A stretch of 64,000 nucleotides of DNA from Uranotaenia lowii (Eukaryota; Arthropoda; Insecta; Diptera; Culicidae), in contig NC_073693.1 of the NCBI RefSeq assembly GCF_029784155.1, forward strand, positions 136,017,988 to 136,081,987, written 5' to 3'. Below are positions 21,218 through 33,391 of this stretch, in pieces (the stretch's first letter is position 1; each line of letters starts with the position of its first letter). A program made the position numbers and the translations under genes. The notes under the pieces were generated by a model. That model was given only the letters and a program-made list of their open reading frames with translations, did not search any database and was not told the DNA's origin.

Positions 21218-23446
21218 ATGCAGCCGAAAGAACAGCTCCTGCGTGATAAAATCTTGCGCATTCATCACGAAAACAAGGATCTCTTGCATCGTTCCATCGC
21301 TAAAACGTTGAGAATCGCGAATTCCACGGTGTCGCAAGTTCGAGGAACGATTGACCACTGATCGGCAGTCCAGAAGTGAAGGAAAAAGCACAGACAAACA
21401 GACGGGACACTCCTGTTTCATTCTTCGCAAACCGGTTTAGATTCTTTAGAAGCTTGGCAATGTCGACACTAGAGTGCACTGCGTTCGAATACAAGATTTT
21501 TGATCATGGTAACCTTCCGTTCTTGTATATCTCCATGGTTTCCAACATCATTCAGTCTGATTTAACAACAAACAAAACTAGCGTTCGGAAAAAATGCGCT
21601 CGTGCGAAAAGATAAGTTTTGCTGTTATTCATTTTATGCCTATTTTGACATCCAGAATCCAATATTTCAGGAATCCAGGAACGATATCTCAGGCGATGAA
21701 CAGTTAGAGAAACTGTTGTGCGGATAAGGTGGCAAATCGTGTTAGGTTCATTCCGGTGCATAAGTTCTCAGCCGCTCTTGCCCAAAACATTTTATAGCAA
21801 AAAAATGCTGTGCAGAAATCGAATTCTTAAGTGTTGAGATGTGAATTGCCAATTTTTTTGTATTAATAAAATGTGTTTCTATTGAATAAAAATCGGTTGT
21901 TATTTCCTTCTTTTCCCATTTGTATATTGCCTAGTTCGATTTCGGGTATCAATTGTAGATGTAGTTCTTTGAAATCAATACGTTTATTCTGGTAGAGCAA
22001 ATTTATTCGGAAAACATATTTTAACTAAAAATAATGATATACCTACACTCATTGATAGCCTTTATTAGATAAAACTAGATCAATTATAACTCTGTGCAAT
22101 GTGTCTATCCGTTATCTTCATGAAGCCTTCAAAATTTCGCCAGTTTTCTTTGAAAAAAGTTTGAACTGGAAAGATTCCCTTTATAAAATTAAAAAGATAG
22201 GCTTTCCAGCCTTGGCCGCTGCATCACAATGATCAATACCACTAAAAATATTCTTTACATGCAGAAATGCTTGATAATGACCGGTTTCAACTCCAATCCT
22301 TCTCTAGGAGATTTCTGAAATCTTCGAATCTGAACTTCTTTTTATGAACAAGATTTTTACTCGCCAGCAACAGCACAGCAGTATCAATAATTTCTGAAAT
22401 AATACAAAAATTTTAATTAGTTTATAAAAGAGAATAACAGAGTATCTCTTTACAAATGATAAATTGATTGTTTACGTTTTTGTGAGAAACGCCAAATTGT
22501 CATAGGTGACCATGATCTATTCTAGAATTTTAATTGTTTGATAGGCAATGTCGCCGCTAGATGGCAATGTAATAGTTTTGCGAAAAATCAACCGATTTTC
22601 TTCTAAGTGTCCTGTCTGTTTGTCTGTGGAAAAAGTATTCCGTACAACACCCGCCGAAACCTGAACGCCTCCGTTCGGGATGTGGCTAAGAAGCTGCACC
22701 TAAGCCGAAGTTTTGTCCAGAAGGCCAAAACTATGGCTGGCCTTCGAACTTTCAAGGTACAAAAGACCCCTAATTGCGATATGAAGCAGAACATGGGATG
22801 AATCATCCTATAGGATGAAAATCCATGAAAAAAATGAGAGAAGCAGAACAAGTCCGCCAAAACCCGTGATAGGATGTTGTACCTCAACATGCTGACGAAT
22901 GTTGAATGTTGCATCATGGACGACGAAACATATGTGAAGGCCGACTTCAAACAGATCCTCGGTAACCTGTTTTCACGGCTAAAGTTCAGCGTTCCGGAGC
23001 ATGTCCGCACTCAGAAGATGTCCAAATTTGCGAATAAATTCCTGGAAAGCTACTGCACGTGCGGATAGCGAAGTGCACTTTTCGTGACCACCCAGGACAC
23101 GATGAACGGACAGGCGTTCATGAAAGGGTGCCTCCAGAAGCGACTGCTTCCTCTCCTGAAGGCCCACAACGTCCCAACAATCTTCTGGCCGGATTTGGCC
23201 TCTAGCAACTACTCCAAGGACGTGCTGAAGTGGTATACGGACAATAAGGTCAACTTCGTGCCGAAAATGTTCAACTCTCCCAACACTCCGGAGCTCTGCC
23301 CCATCGAGAAGTACTGGGCGATTATGAAGCAGCACCTTCTTAGACGACCTAAGGTAGTGAAGACAGTCGAGGAGCTGAAGAAAGCATGGGTTTTCATGCA
23401 AATACGGTTGATTCACAGGTTGTGCAGAATCTTTAGCCGGGGATAA
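21218..23446 (+). pseudogene. DD37E transposase, broken
   Basis: The N-terminal HTH part (MQPKEQLLRDKILRIHHENK) starts at 21218. A one-base shift follows near 21335, and the 1240-bp insertion starts at 21389. The frame resumes after it at 22629 with ASVRDVAKKL. Catalytic residues are present: Asp in DDETYVKAD (about 22921), Asp in WPDLASSNY (about 23190), and Glu in PELCPIEKYW with exactly 37 residues between the last two, the signature of the DD37E family known from mosquitoes. Further stops and shifts around 22800-22880 and 23068 make it inactive. It would have cut and joined DNA at TA sites. Confidence 0.85.
21389..22628. mobile_element. TIR element inserted in the DD37E transposase
   Basis: It starts CACAGACAAACAGACGGGAC and ends with the inverse (CTGTCTGTTTGTCTGTG). 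The arms are loosely similar for about 120 bp (both contain TTCGCAAA and GATCATGGT). The flanks carry a 7-bp duplication GAAAAAG (21382-21388 and 22629-22635), and removing the insert restores the transposase frame. No ORF of note. The superfamily is uncertain; 7-8 bp duplications fit hAT- or P-like elements. Confidence 0.6.
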
Positions 23447-23786
23447 GGCCAAAGGGATTTGTAGACAGTAAATAAAATACGAGTAAAATGGTAAAATAAA
23501 ATTTAATAGTTATTTTTCAATCCCTGAAAATTTCATGGCAATTGAATGAAAATTCGAATTTTGCGAATCAATTTTGTGTGTGGCAATTTCATCGTGGACA
23601 CCCTTTAAGTCATGTTTTCAAAACGTGTTTTCGGGAAAAAATATCGTATCTTTTCATAAATAGCTGCGGAAAAGGTTGAAGCTTCACTATCAAAATTTTA
23701 TCAATAAGCCTTAGTTTTTTTGTAGGGAATAAATTCGGCGATTACTGATGGTGGTCAATACAGTGAGGGGAATTCCTGTAATGGTA

Positions 23787-24700
23787 GGGGAAAGGTTTCC
23801 TAAATGGGCCTATCGGGTTAAATGACCCTACGGCCGTTTGACGAAATGGCTGGCAAGACAACATATCCAATCAATGCATTTTGAGGGTGATACGCTTTGA
23901 ACATAAGGCAAGAAAGAATTTTATGTATAAACCAACTCAAAAAAATTTAAAAATTCATACAAGGTTTTGACACCTTTTGATGTAATATTTTGACTTTTAA
24001 AAATTATACGTAAAGAAAGTCAAAACAAAAAGTTGGGTGGTTTTTGTTTCTTGTTCAAATGAACCATAAAAGTAAAACAAGTTTAAGCTTTTATGATGGT
24101 TTCATAATGATGGGAAAGTGGAATAAGAGAGTGTTTTTGTATGCCCCCATCATGTTTGTAAAATGCCACTACCCTTAAATAACTGGTTAAATAGAATAAA
24201 TATATGATTTTTATCATTAAAACTTCAAATATAAGCTCTAATTAACATCTTAAGAGCAAATCGAAGATCTCAAAACAGATTTGATAAAATTTATCTTATC
24301 AATGAAATTCCTCCATATGATGGCAACCCTAAATTTTGTTTATTCCATAAAGTTATAAAAGACATAGATTTTTATAAAACTTCAGCTTTGTCGTATGAAA
24401 GTTATCAGTTTCTAGCAATTCCAATAAAATTATACGGAAGTATTGCAAAAGAAACAGAAATTTTACCTTAAACATAAATAGGCGCGTTTAGCCCGCACGG
24501 TTTGAGGTTCGGCAATTTTGACAACAGTTATAATAAAATCAATTTCTCAAAAACGGAAGGAGATTTCAACAAAAAAATTACTCCAATATATAGAAAACAG
24601 ATGTCTGCTCATGTATATGTAGTTTTTGTACACATATTCAAAGTCATATTTAATTAAATCAGTATTCTGCTTAATAGGCGCATATAGCCCGCTCCTCCCC
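23787..24700. mobile_element. TA-flanked TIR element, family 3, copy a
   Basis: 914 bp, flanked by TA (23785-23786 and 24701-24702). The left end is GGGGAAAGGTTTCCTAAATG, followed by GGGCCTATCGGGTTAAATGA. The inverted right end is GGGGAGGAGCGGGCTATATG. The subterminal word GGCGCATATAGCCCGC recurs inside as GGCGCGTTTAGCCCGC (24481). A second copy of identical length lies at 42368-43281. Non-coding. Confidence 0.75.
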
Positions 24701-25051
24701 TACACAATATCACCGAAAAATTAAACCATTTTATGGATCTTTCAAAATTAAATTTATTTTGCCATGAGAAAACTCAAATCTATTCTCAGTTACCAACAAA
24801 AATTATTTATTTCTTCTTTAGAATAAGCTTTTAGCTTATTCTCACAGGGAACATAGAATAACAAAAAATTGTTATGTTAAATCATATCAATGGTTTCAAA
24901 TTAATTTATTTATTTGGGATATATGGGCTCAGCCGGTCATGCAAACTACTAAAAGCAGCCTTCTTAAACTAGCAGAGAGACTTTATTTTCCGATCATCTA
25001 ATTGCTTTTATAACAATACAATTTTATCGTTTGTGAGAGCAACGGCATTAA

Positions 25052-25579
25052 CCCTTTAATGCATAGTGTTGTTTTGAAACAACAATAATCAAAATCCAAG
25101 TATCTCGAAAATGCGTGGGTATTTTTGAGTTATGTATTCACAAAAAATATTCTAAAGATTTAAAGAAACTAGCCCATGGTATTTTTATTACGATATTTCA
25201 AAGATTGTGTGTGAGATATCGAACATAGTATACCAAAAAACGGCAAAAATCAAATTCATTAATTTTTTGAAAAAAAATAGTTTTTGGAAAATCGCTGTTA
25301 TCTTTTAAGATTTGTAAATTCTCACAAATTTTTTAGTCTCAATCAATCACAAAAACGTTTCTGAACTAAATTAACTAAGTTTTGAAAAAATTAGCAAAAT
25401 TCTATTGAAATGAACTAAGAATTTCAAAAATTATTTTTCAACTTTGATGGGCAATGACTTTTATAATACTCAAAATAACGACTTCTTATCTGTTACGTTT
25501 TGTTATTCGAATTAAAATGTTATTATTTCACTGAATCAATATCTGCAATTCTCATTTGAAAAAAGTCATGCATTAAGGG
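25052..25579. mobile_element. piggyBac-like MITE
   Basis: 528 bp with ends CCCTTTAATGCATAG and, inverted, CCCTTAATGCATGAC. It is flanked by TTAA on both sides (25048-25051 and 25580-25583), the piggyBac target. Non-coding. Confidence 0.7.
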
Positions 25580-25939
25580 TTAATAAATTCCCTTAATGAT
25601 TTTTAGGTAGTAGTTTAAATAAGTAACTTACGTTTAGTTTCTCAATCTCCTTGTATGCTCGCACTCCAATAATTTAGAGTTTCTGGCACTGTCTGTAGCT
25701 ACGCTAACTACATTTTATGTAAACTTTCAAATGAATTAACATTAATGGAAATTGGTTTTAATTTGTAATTTTACCCACACGCTATACGCTTTTCGACTTG
25801 CAATGATTCTTCCTCACAGATTTGTGATTTAAATATGACACCGATTGCTATGATTAATTTAAAACCTAAGCCTATCTAACGGAATGAAACAAGGTAGGTA
25901 TATGCTATGAAAGGTGCTTCACTCCGCTGGTTGTGACAG

Positions 25940-26122
25940 TTAATATTGTTCACTTGTCTCATTAATCGAAATGCTAGATCGTTTCGGCTCCACAAAACCC
26001 AAAAGTCGCTTTGGGTTGGATTTCATTTCTCGTTCTATTCTTGAAATGTGCGCTGAATAAGTTTCTCGGTGGGTCTGAATTCTCTTCATTCTGTTGTGTA
26101 ATTCCTTTTTCGAAAATGACAA
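25940..26122 (-). pseudogene. LINE ORF fragment (linker between endonuclease and RT)
   Basis: The minus-strand peptide includes YSAHISRIEREMKSNPKRLL and GFVEPKRSS. This is the NPKxFWxFVxxKR-type segment found before the RT in Jockey/CR1-like LINEs. It is a short orphan piece just downstream of the SDR-2 stop. Confidence 0.6.
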
Positions 26123-26261
26123 ATATAACCTATAAAATCTGTGTGAAATTGATTTTTTTATGAAGCAAATCTGTGTATACTGTCTTCATAAATTGTAGAA
26201 CTATGTTCAGAATACTCATATGCAAAAAATGCAAAAAATAAGGAATTGTAGGAAAATTTAT

Positions 26262-27306
26262 TCACAAATGTTCATTTGGTACAAAGTTCACAGCCAATAT
26301 TTTATTGTCTTTGGAAATCCACACAGATCCGGATTCAGCACCATTCACTAATTGGACAACACCTTTTCCAACAGCACTGGCTCTGTAAAATAAAGCAGAT
26401 CATTAAAGATCAACCAAATACAATAAATTTTCCATTATGAGTAATACTTAAGAATTCACTCACGGTTGCAGAAAGGTTTGATCCATTACTGCCATTTGTT
26501 TCGCCTTTAGCCAAGGGAAGGTGACCGAAAATGATTCCTGTTTGAATTCATCAAACAAGCCTGTGTCGGTTGATCCTGGACATATCGCCACTATCTTGAC
26601 ACCGGTACGTTCAAAGACGTCTTTGCTCTATGGAAATGACTCCAGTTAAAAAAAAACATTTGAAAATTCAGAATACATTACCCCTAAAGCACGAGTAAAA
26701 CCAACTATTCCATACTTAGTAGCACTGTAAACGGCGCCAAAATCAGCAGGTTCAATTCCGGCCACCGAAGAAATGTTGACGACGGCTCCACCGGATCCCG
26801 ATTTATGCTTACCCATTAAATCGATCGCTATCAGGGTGCAATCAATAAGTCCCATCTGAAATTGAGAAGCGAGCATCTTATGATATCCTATAAAAGATTT
26901 TAAAGTTTCAAATAGTTACAAAATTCACAGCAACCGTACGGGTCGGATTGTTTTCTGCGAAAATTCCGGCCGAATTTACGAGTATATCGATGGAGCCAAG
27001 CAATTTGAGAGCATCCTGGCGAAGACGTTTTTCCAGAACGGTCTTATCGGTAACATCACATTGCGCGTAGAAAATTGAGGCTTTTTTGTTGTGAGCCTTT
27101 AGGGCACCTTCTTTTCGGGAATCCAAACTTTGCCCAATGTCCAGGATTAGGATTTTCTGGAATCAAGTTTTAGCTGAGACAATCTATGACGTAAAACACA
27201 ATAACTTATGTACCTCAACTCCACTCTTGATTAGTTCCTCGGCTGCAGCGAATCCGATACCACTCGCTCCACCGGTTATGACGGCTGTTTTTCCCACCAA
27301 AGACAT
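26262..27306 (-). CDS. Short-chain dehydrogenase/reductase SDR-2 (262 aa)
   Basis: The exons, in transcript order, are 27306-27214, 27156-26920, 26855-26682, 26627-26464 and 26382-26262, which join to 789 bp, all with GT-AG introns of 53-81 bp. Motifs: TGGASGIG at residues 11-18, Asp after beta-2 (LILDI) for NAD preference, CDVTD, NSAG, Ser140 (NISS), Tyr153/Lys157 (YSATK) and CPG. All catalytic residues are intact, so it is probably an active cytosolic NAD-dependent alcohol/ketone oxidoreductase of the insect ADH/15-PGDH-like type. The substrate cannot be read from sequence. Its exon lengths (93, 237, 174, 164, 121) are almost those of its three paralogues, so the cluster arose by tandem duplication of a whole gene. 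A TATA box lies 111 bp upstream of ATG. This is the cleanest member of the cluster. Confidence 0.92.
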
Positions 27307-27416
27307 ACTTCGCTGCTAAAACAATGAATGCGGATGCAAACTACAGAATCAACTACCGACACAATACTGATTGATTTGATCGACGGATAGAATTGAATGC
27401 AAACTTCGGCGCTCAG

Positions 27417-27423
27417 CTATATA
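27417..27423 (-). promoter_or_regulatory. TATA box of SDR-2
   Basis: TATATAG on the minus strand, 111 bp before the SDR-2 ATG. TGCATTCA about 25 bp downstream and ATCAGT further on are candidate start sites. Confidence 0.45.
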
Positions 27424-28371
27424 CCTACCCTTTCGAGTGATGTGCATACGACGCCTGATAAGAAAAACAAACATCTCTTAGATGCAAGATGCGAGATGAC
27501 TTTGATATTTTGTTCGATTTAGAAATAAATTTCTATCTCTTAAATTAATTATTTTACACGGCTTAGAAGATATTTTCCCGAATTTCCTTCTTCATAAACA
27601 TTTTAATATTGTAGTGAAGATTTTGATAAAGTAAACGGTCGTGGATTTTCTGATGTAATTTCCATCCTCAATACAATTCATTCAACAATCCTGTGAACTC
27701 ATAAACTAAAAAATAAAAAAGTTCCCAAGTATCCTAGAGATGCGCCACCTGGGTTAGATATATTCAAACCACTGAGAGTTGGGCTTGTGTTGTTAGGTTA
27801 ATCATTCCAGATTGTCCCGTTTTATCCGGGATTGCCTGGTTTTTTAAGGCAAATTCGGGCCCGGTTGCCCGGATTTCTAAGAAAAAAGCCCGAATTTTGC
27901 CCGGATTTATCCACAGTATATGTAGAATCCAAACCAAAAACTCAAATAGATTTTTGCATGACAAAATAACATTTTTTTTTGCTAGTTTCATCAAAATAAA
28001 CTTCAAACATGTTTCAAATATGTAAAATTAAATTTAAATGCCACTGATGTGCCTCGATTGAAAATAAATTTGGTTTTGTTTGCTTGTTTATTTGTTTGTT
28101 CGGTAACAAATCTACGGATCACATGTTACTCCTAATGACTAATTGGATACAAAACAAACTATTTAAAATTATGAAAAAAGGATTACACATACTCGGTACC
28201 TTGATCAAAACGCTACTATTTTTTTCTTTTAAACGAATCCTTCGATGAATCATAATCAAAGTGTTCAGAGTAACGGTTGAACGCTCTGATCTCGCCGATC
28301 AATGCATTATTGCCTCGTAGTTGTTTTGACGAAGTGGAGTGTAGAGCTGTAAATTCCGGTTCCGTAGTCCT
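27424..28371. other. Intergenic DNA between SDR-2 and a solo LTR
   Basis: AT-rich. The CCCGG/CCGGA words at 27815-27915 are repetitive, but no element ends or genes were seen. Confidence 0.4.
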
Positions 28372-29384
28372 TGTAACCAGTGCGTTGTGTGAGAAGCCCA
28401 AGATCAGTGAGAATCAACGTAGCAGTTATAAATGTGCACAGGAAGCGCTGTGTGGAGTGGAGGCGGACCGTACCTTACACCACCGACGCCATCAACAAAT
28501 AATGCAATAATAATGCCTTGGCCAACAGAGGGCGCTGATCAAAACGCACAGATGGGCAGCCATAGGCAGGCTTCGAAAAAAGGCGCAATGGGGCGGAATT
28601 CCAGGATGGAGCCGAAAGTCAATGGATCCGGGGCAATGGCTGACAGCTAATGCGATCACTCCTCAAAGAACAGCCAAACGATACGGTACTGAGTTCGCAT
28701 AAGTGCATACGTAGTGACATAGCACATTGTAACCAGGTGAGAAGTGATCGCTGCCCCGGAATCCATAGAACCATGGACAGGCCCTCCGGAATAAAAATCT
28801 AATCCGCTCTTATTTTGTCCCATTGCGCCAACAGGACCCCTTTTTGTTTTACCGATTGGTTCGTGGAGATTGGAGGACGTGAGGCGCGAGCTACGAATCC
28901 GGAGGCAAACCTACCGCTACATAGGGCAAGCCCCGGTAGGCCTCGTCGCGACCGGATACGATATTCACCACATCCAGGCAGCCGTTAACGCCGTGTGGTC
29001 CGAAGGTTGCGGAACGTCCGGGTAGGAGAAGCACTGAAGACCGCCCGAACAACTTACCCCGCGCCGCTGTGCAGCCTGGAAAGAAGAGCGGAAGCGAGGA
29101 AGTGCGGAGTCAGCTACCCAAGGTGTCCCTCTCGCAGTTTCAACCAAGGTAGGACTGAAAATCCCTGAAATAATCTTGTCCCTGAAAGTGTCTGATTGAA
29201 AGTGCGGGGAGAGAAACCATTTGTCGACAAACTAGTGAACAATTTATCACAATAAACGGGAAAGTTCGTTTTTGCGAAGCATTGTGTTTTCTTGTGCAAG
29301 CTAGAACGCGGATAGCCAGCCCTGAGGCTTGTAGATGGGGGTTCTCATTGGTGCTGGGCAGGCTAACCAACCCACTAGGTTATA
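28372..29384. mobile_element. Solo LTR, copy 2
   Basis: 1013 bp from TGTAACCAGTGCG to GGTTATA, with a 4-bp target duplication TCCT (28368-28371 and 29385-29388). It is homologous throughout to 19881-20904, with scattered differences and small gaps. Both copies lack internal sequence. Confidence 0.68.
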
Positions 29385-29439
29385 TCCTTGAGGTCGAACA
29401 CTAAGATTGATTGACTCCAAAAACAAAGGACAGTAGATT

Positions 29440-29710
29440 TTCGATGTCAAGATATCGGAGACAAATAAGGCCCGTGTGACTGCTCGACGGGCGTATCTAG
29501 GCCAATGAGGCCACAGCGTTTCTCGTAGCTTGAAAGGTGGAAAGGGTCAGACCAGTTCAAATGGCGAAGAGCAAAGCAAACCGCATGAACCGTCGTTGTA
29601 ATGCTTCGGTCCGATCAGCGCCATTCTGATAGAAGGGGCTCCAAACTACCGATGCATATTCCAGGATGGAGCGAACGAGGCGGCAGTAGAGGCTTTATCC
29701 TCTCTATATA
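29440..29710 (-). pseudogene. LINE reverse transcriptase fragment (C-terminal)
   Basis: The minus-strand translation gives CRLVRSILEYASVVWSPFYQ, then ALQRRFMRFAL and SYEKRCGLIGL. This is the post-catalytic region of Jockey/CR1-like RTs. No start, tail or target duplication was visible. Confidence 0.7.
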
Positions 29711-30928
29711 GTTTGTATGTGTCTTGAAGTCAAGTTTTTTTTATCAAGATTCACACCTAAATCAAATATAATAATAATCAATATACCTCACTCCCCAAAA
29801 AACTTGGAGACACAACATGCGCGCCTTCATGTGACGAAAGTTCTTACTAAACATGGAAACACTCACAAAAATAACCGAAGTTGCCATTGGCTGTTTATAA
29901 AAACAAATAGGTTAAAATATTTCACAGTAACCATACCGTCGTTGTTAAGCAAATTGTTCTACGACATTAACGTGCGTTGTTTTGAGTTTTCAACAATATT
30001 GTTTTAGAACAAGTATTAGGTAAGTTTTTGATACCTTGGCTGCAATTTATTGTCAGGTTGATCTTCTAGGTTTCCAAAACATCGAAATATTTTTCTCGGA
30101 GGGCCCGATCTATGTTCCCTGGTGTTTGACAAAAATAAATCAATACTGGATTCCCGATACTCTGGGATCCTCTGTGTCTCGGATGTAAAAACTGGATGAT
30201 AGCTGTGAAAAGAATTCCGGTAGAGGTAGATCATTTCCCATTCAATATTCATATTTAGAAGGAGCTCTACGGAGCGCCTAAAAATCATTTAACCGGTCGT
30301 TGTATTAAAAAATCAAAATTGAAACTAAAGTTTTATTTATTTTCTCTCCGAAAACATCAAAATTTGTATAATTTTTTAAATTTGCAATCAATTTTTAACT
30401 ATTTACCAGATTTCCTTCGTTTTGAATAGTGGTCAAAAATCATTTTTTAGCTTCTTCGTTATTATTCCTTGTTACTAAAAAATAGCCACATTCAAAAACT
30501 CTCAAACCAACTTTGATGTTCTGAAATTTTTTATAAAAGGTACACACAGAGGGATTTGCGGACCTTGATGAAATTAATGTATAATTCGAAACAATTTATT
30601 TTCATTTACTTATTAAAAAAAAGGCCAACGTTCGTTAATGCTACGGGAATGCATTTTTTTTGCGTATGTTGAGCACTTTTCCACTGTTTGGGAGTTGCAG
30701 TCCATATGCTTAAGGTGTTTACCACAGACAGTTTTTTTTTGAATTATCTCAGTATATTTCCAATGATTTCTTAGCGCTACAGCTCCCTCCAACTCGCGCC
30801 TATCCCGCGTATAAGTGAATCTACACACAAACCAGCAGCAGATTACGACGTTCCGGATCCTAATTAGGCTTATCAGTACATAAAATAAAAGCAAATCAGG
30901 ATGCAGCAAACTGTCACCCCCTCGTAGT
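29711..30928. other. Intergenic DNA
   Basis: AT-rich. Nothing recognised apart from possible 3' UTR sequence of the L8 pseudogene just before 30929. Confidence 0.4.
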
Positions 30929-31542
30929 TTACTTCTTCTCCTTCTCCTTGAACTTCTCGACTCCCTTGCCACCTCGAATACGGCCGGTACGACGGGCAAC
31001 AATAAGACCGACCTTGCGACCTGGAAGAGTTCCTTGCTTGACGGTCGAGGCCTTACCGATGTGCTGATGGTTACCACCACCTGCTCAACGGGGTTCATAG
31101 CCACACCACGCACCTTCGGCCAGCAGTTACGCTTGGCCTTGTACTTGTGGTAGGCACGACCGGCCTTAACGATGGGCTTATCGATACGACCACCACCGGC
31201 AACGATACCGACCATGGCTGGGTTGTTCGAAGGTAGAACCTTCTTGGCGCCGGACGGCACCTTCACACGGGTACGCTTGGTATCCGGATTGTGGGCAATG
31301 ACCGAGGCATAGTTGCCGGAGGTACGGGTCAGCTTGCCCCGATCGTCGGTCTTCTTCTCCAGGTTGCACACGATGGTACCTTCGGGCATCAGACCGATCG
31401 GGAGCTGGGCGCGCACAGTACACAAACTGACCGGTGTACATACCCTCGGCGGCGATAAACAGCTGCTTATGGACCTTGAACTTGTACGGGTCCGAAGTGG
31501 ACGACGGCCAACGGAGCGCCACGGCCTGGATCGTGGATGATT
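30929..31542 (-). pseudogene. RpL8: Processed pseudogene of ribosomal protein L8 (uL2)
   Basis: The minus strand encodes, without introns, the C-terminal two thirds of RpL8. It begins at the [15 protein letters not shown] region and includes [51 protein letters not shown] and [15 protein letters not shown]. The rRNA-contacting [12 protein letters not shown] and the Arg/Lys-rich tail with its TAA (30929-30931) follow. Small deletions near 31490, 31420 and 31085 change frame, the last within the conserved HPHGGG loop. The 5' third is missing. Sequence resembling the 3' UTR continues below 30929. It fits a 5'-truncated LINE-mediated copy of an mRNA. It is not the functional gene. Confidence 0.9.
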
Positions 31543-31845
31543 TGTTTTCAAATTGTCATAACTAATGTAGGAAATATTCATGATATTAAATGCTTACCTT
31601 CTAAAACAAGAGCATTTTTTTATGAGCACAATTAATGTTCTATTAGAGGAAAATAAAATAACAAATCAAACGATGCAAACTTTGTTGACAAAAAGAATGA
31701 CTGGTAAAAAACAAATCAAGAAATTTTTCGACGAAACACGCCAACTTGACTCGTTTAGTAAGAACTTTCTCCTGAAGGTGATGCTGAAATGCATGTCCTT
31801 GCTGGACTATATGAAGCATGCTGAGAGTTACCAATGTTGATTATA

Positions 31846-32580
31846 ATATGTTTGCCTAAATCCTTAAAGTGGTTCACAGGAGCAATTAAGCGGTCCGAAA
31901 GGAAATAATCGGCGGAAATAGGATGCCGTTTGCGTGAAAGGCAGTTGTTGTCGCAACAGGTAGCGAAAAGCTTGAATTTTCTTTGTAGTGAAGCAGTGTC
32001 TTCGGGGCCTTTCATTGCCTTGAACAATTTCAGATCATCAGCGTAGGCGATTTTCGGTCCGTCATGCAATAAAAGAGCGTTATTAAAATAAATGAGGAAC
32101 ACAATCGGTCCTAGATGGCTCCCTTGTGGACCCCAGAAATAGCAGGGAATTGTCTGGAATACGAATTCTCAGTTCTAACGGTCAGTTTTCTTCCGATCAG
32201 GTAGCTTCGGAACCAGTTCAGTAAATAACTGCAGATCCCAAGACGTTAAAGTTTTGCAATAGCAATGTTGGTCATTGGAAAAATACTCCTTGCAAAATAA
32301 AAAAAATAAGGTGCAGGATTTCCAGTTCGAACAATTTTGCAATTGCGCATAAGACGGATATTCCTCTGTAATTATTTATATCCCTTTTGTCACCTTTTTG
32401 TGAACAGGAAACATATAAGCATCCTTCCACAGCGAAGGGTAAACGGTTCTGTCAAGCGAAGATTGAAGTATTCGTTTAATCGGAGACAATAAATGAGGCA
32501 TAAAGCGTTTCAGAAATGTGAGTATTCCTTCTGTTCCTGAGGAGTTTTTCATTTTAGCAGTCGCCTTCAAAATAGTTTAA
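31846..32580 (-). pseudogene. LINE reverse transcriptase remains
   Basis: The minus-strand pieces, in order, are SSGTEGILTFLKRFMPHLL with a following VHKKVTKG (RT fingers), NNYRGISVLCAIAKLFEL, and FLIYFNNALLLHDGPKIAYADDLKLF with the catalytic YADD motif (32000-32102). Stops and frame changes separate them. The clade is Jockey/CR1-like by motif. Downstream, 31580-31840 is open on the plus strand but unrecognised. Confidence 0.75.
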
Positions 32581-32817
32581 ACCTCTATTGCAATGATGTT
32601 TAAAGATGAGTTTAAGAAAGAGACGTTTGTATTTCACCTTTTCTCATCCATTTTCATAAGAAATTCCTGAATTTTAGCTGGATTTGTCCGAATTTGATGG
32701 GTTGAATATCGCACGACTGAAGCAACCTGAGGTCGCGGCAGACTACTCGCAAACGCTCGAAGAAGTGCTGCCCTTAGGGGGCGTGCTCGACGAAGCCCCT
32801 CTCGAGGACTGTTAGGA

Positions 32818-33391
32818 TAAACCTGTATAAATTTTTACTAAGGTGGCGCAGATCACCATGAAAACATAAACAAAGCATACGTCACTACTGTCAGTGTTTA
32901 AATATCCCAGGCAACAGTTGGCACGTTGATATTATGAAAATATTCAATATCAAGTCATGTCGTCGTCTTTTTGTATCATTTTGTACATCACAGATGACAA
33001 AATTCATTTACATTTTCTAAAATTTTGAAGGAAGGAATGGGAAAGTGGCTGCAACTTCAATCGGTCTCAAACTCCTGTACTTGTGCGGAAGGCATTCCTC
33101 GGGTATAAACTAGTTGAAAAGCAATAAAAAAAGATCAACGATGCAACGATGCAAAATAAAGACGGCGACGGGTAGGATTGTAAAATTTGTTTTATTTTTA
33201 TATATTGTAAATATTTTGTTTTCCTTTAGGTTGCGGACGCCCTTCAATTTGTTAGGTGAATTCCACCGGCGTAGGTTTTCGCGAATAGAATCAATGGAAG
33301 TCCTGGCTGACCAGCAGATCACACCGGACCTCCCTCCCGGACACCAGGATCGAGTACGACATCGGGAAATTTGTCTGTTGGTACCTCTTTG
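32818..33391. mobile_element. 574-bp insertion in RTE copy 3
   Basis: An 8-bp direct repeat TGTTAGGA flanks it (32810-32817 and 33392-33399), at a point where the RTE reference is continuous. No terminal inverted repeats and no recognised coding sequence. The inner stretch from about 33175 to 33232 looks like an intron end (TTTTCCTTTAG), followed by a GC-richer piece of unknown origin. Confidence 0.55.

Larger units (their letters stand above)
21085..23605 (+). mobile_element. DD37E mariner-type element, interrupted
   Basis: The terminal repeats AAGGTGTCCTCGATGAAATT (left) and, inverted, AAGGGTGTCCACGATGAAAT are flanked by TA (21083-21084 and 23606-23607). Without the 1240-bp element inside it the copy is about 1.28 kb, normal for IS630-Tc1-mariner. 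It lies between SDR-1 and SDR-2. Confidence 0.85.

Noticed and set aside
31313..31540. Plus-strand frame over the L8 region
   Set aside because: Shadow of the minus-strand ribosomal protein sequence.
30613..31581. A 322-codon minus-strand protein as a gene
   Set aside because: Only its middle third is RpL8. The rest is frameshifted L8 and UTR read in the wrong frame.
31580..31840. Plus-strand 86-codon frame next to the L8 pseudogene
   Set aside because: No homology recognised, no splice or promoter support, and flanked by pseudogenes. It could be part of an unknown element but cannot be supported.
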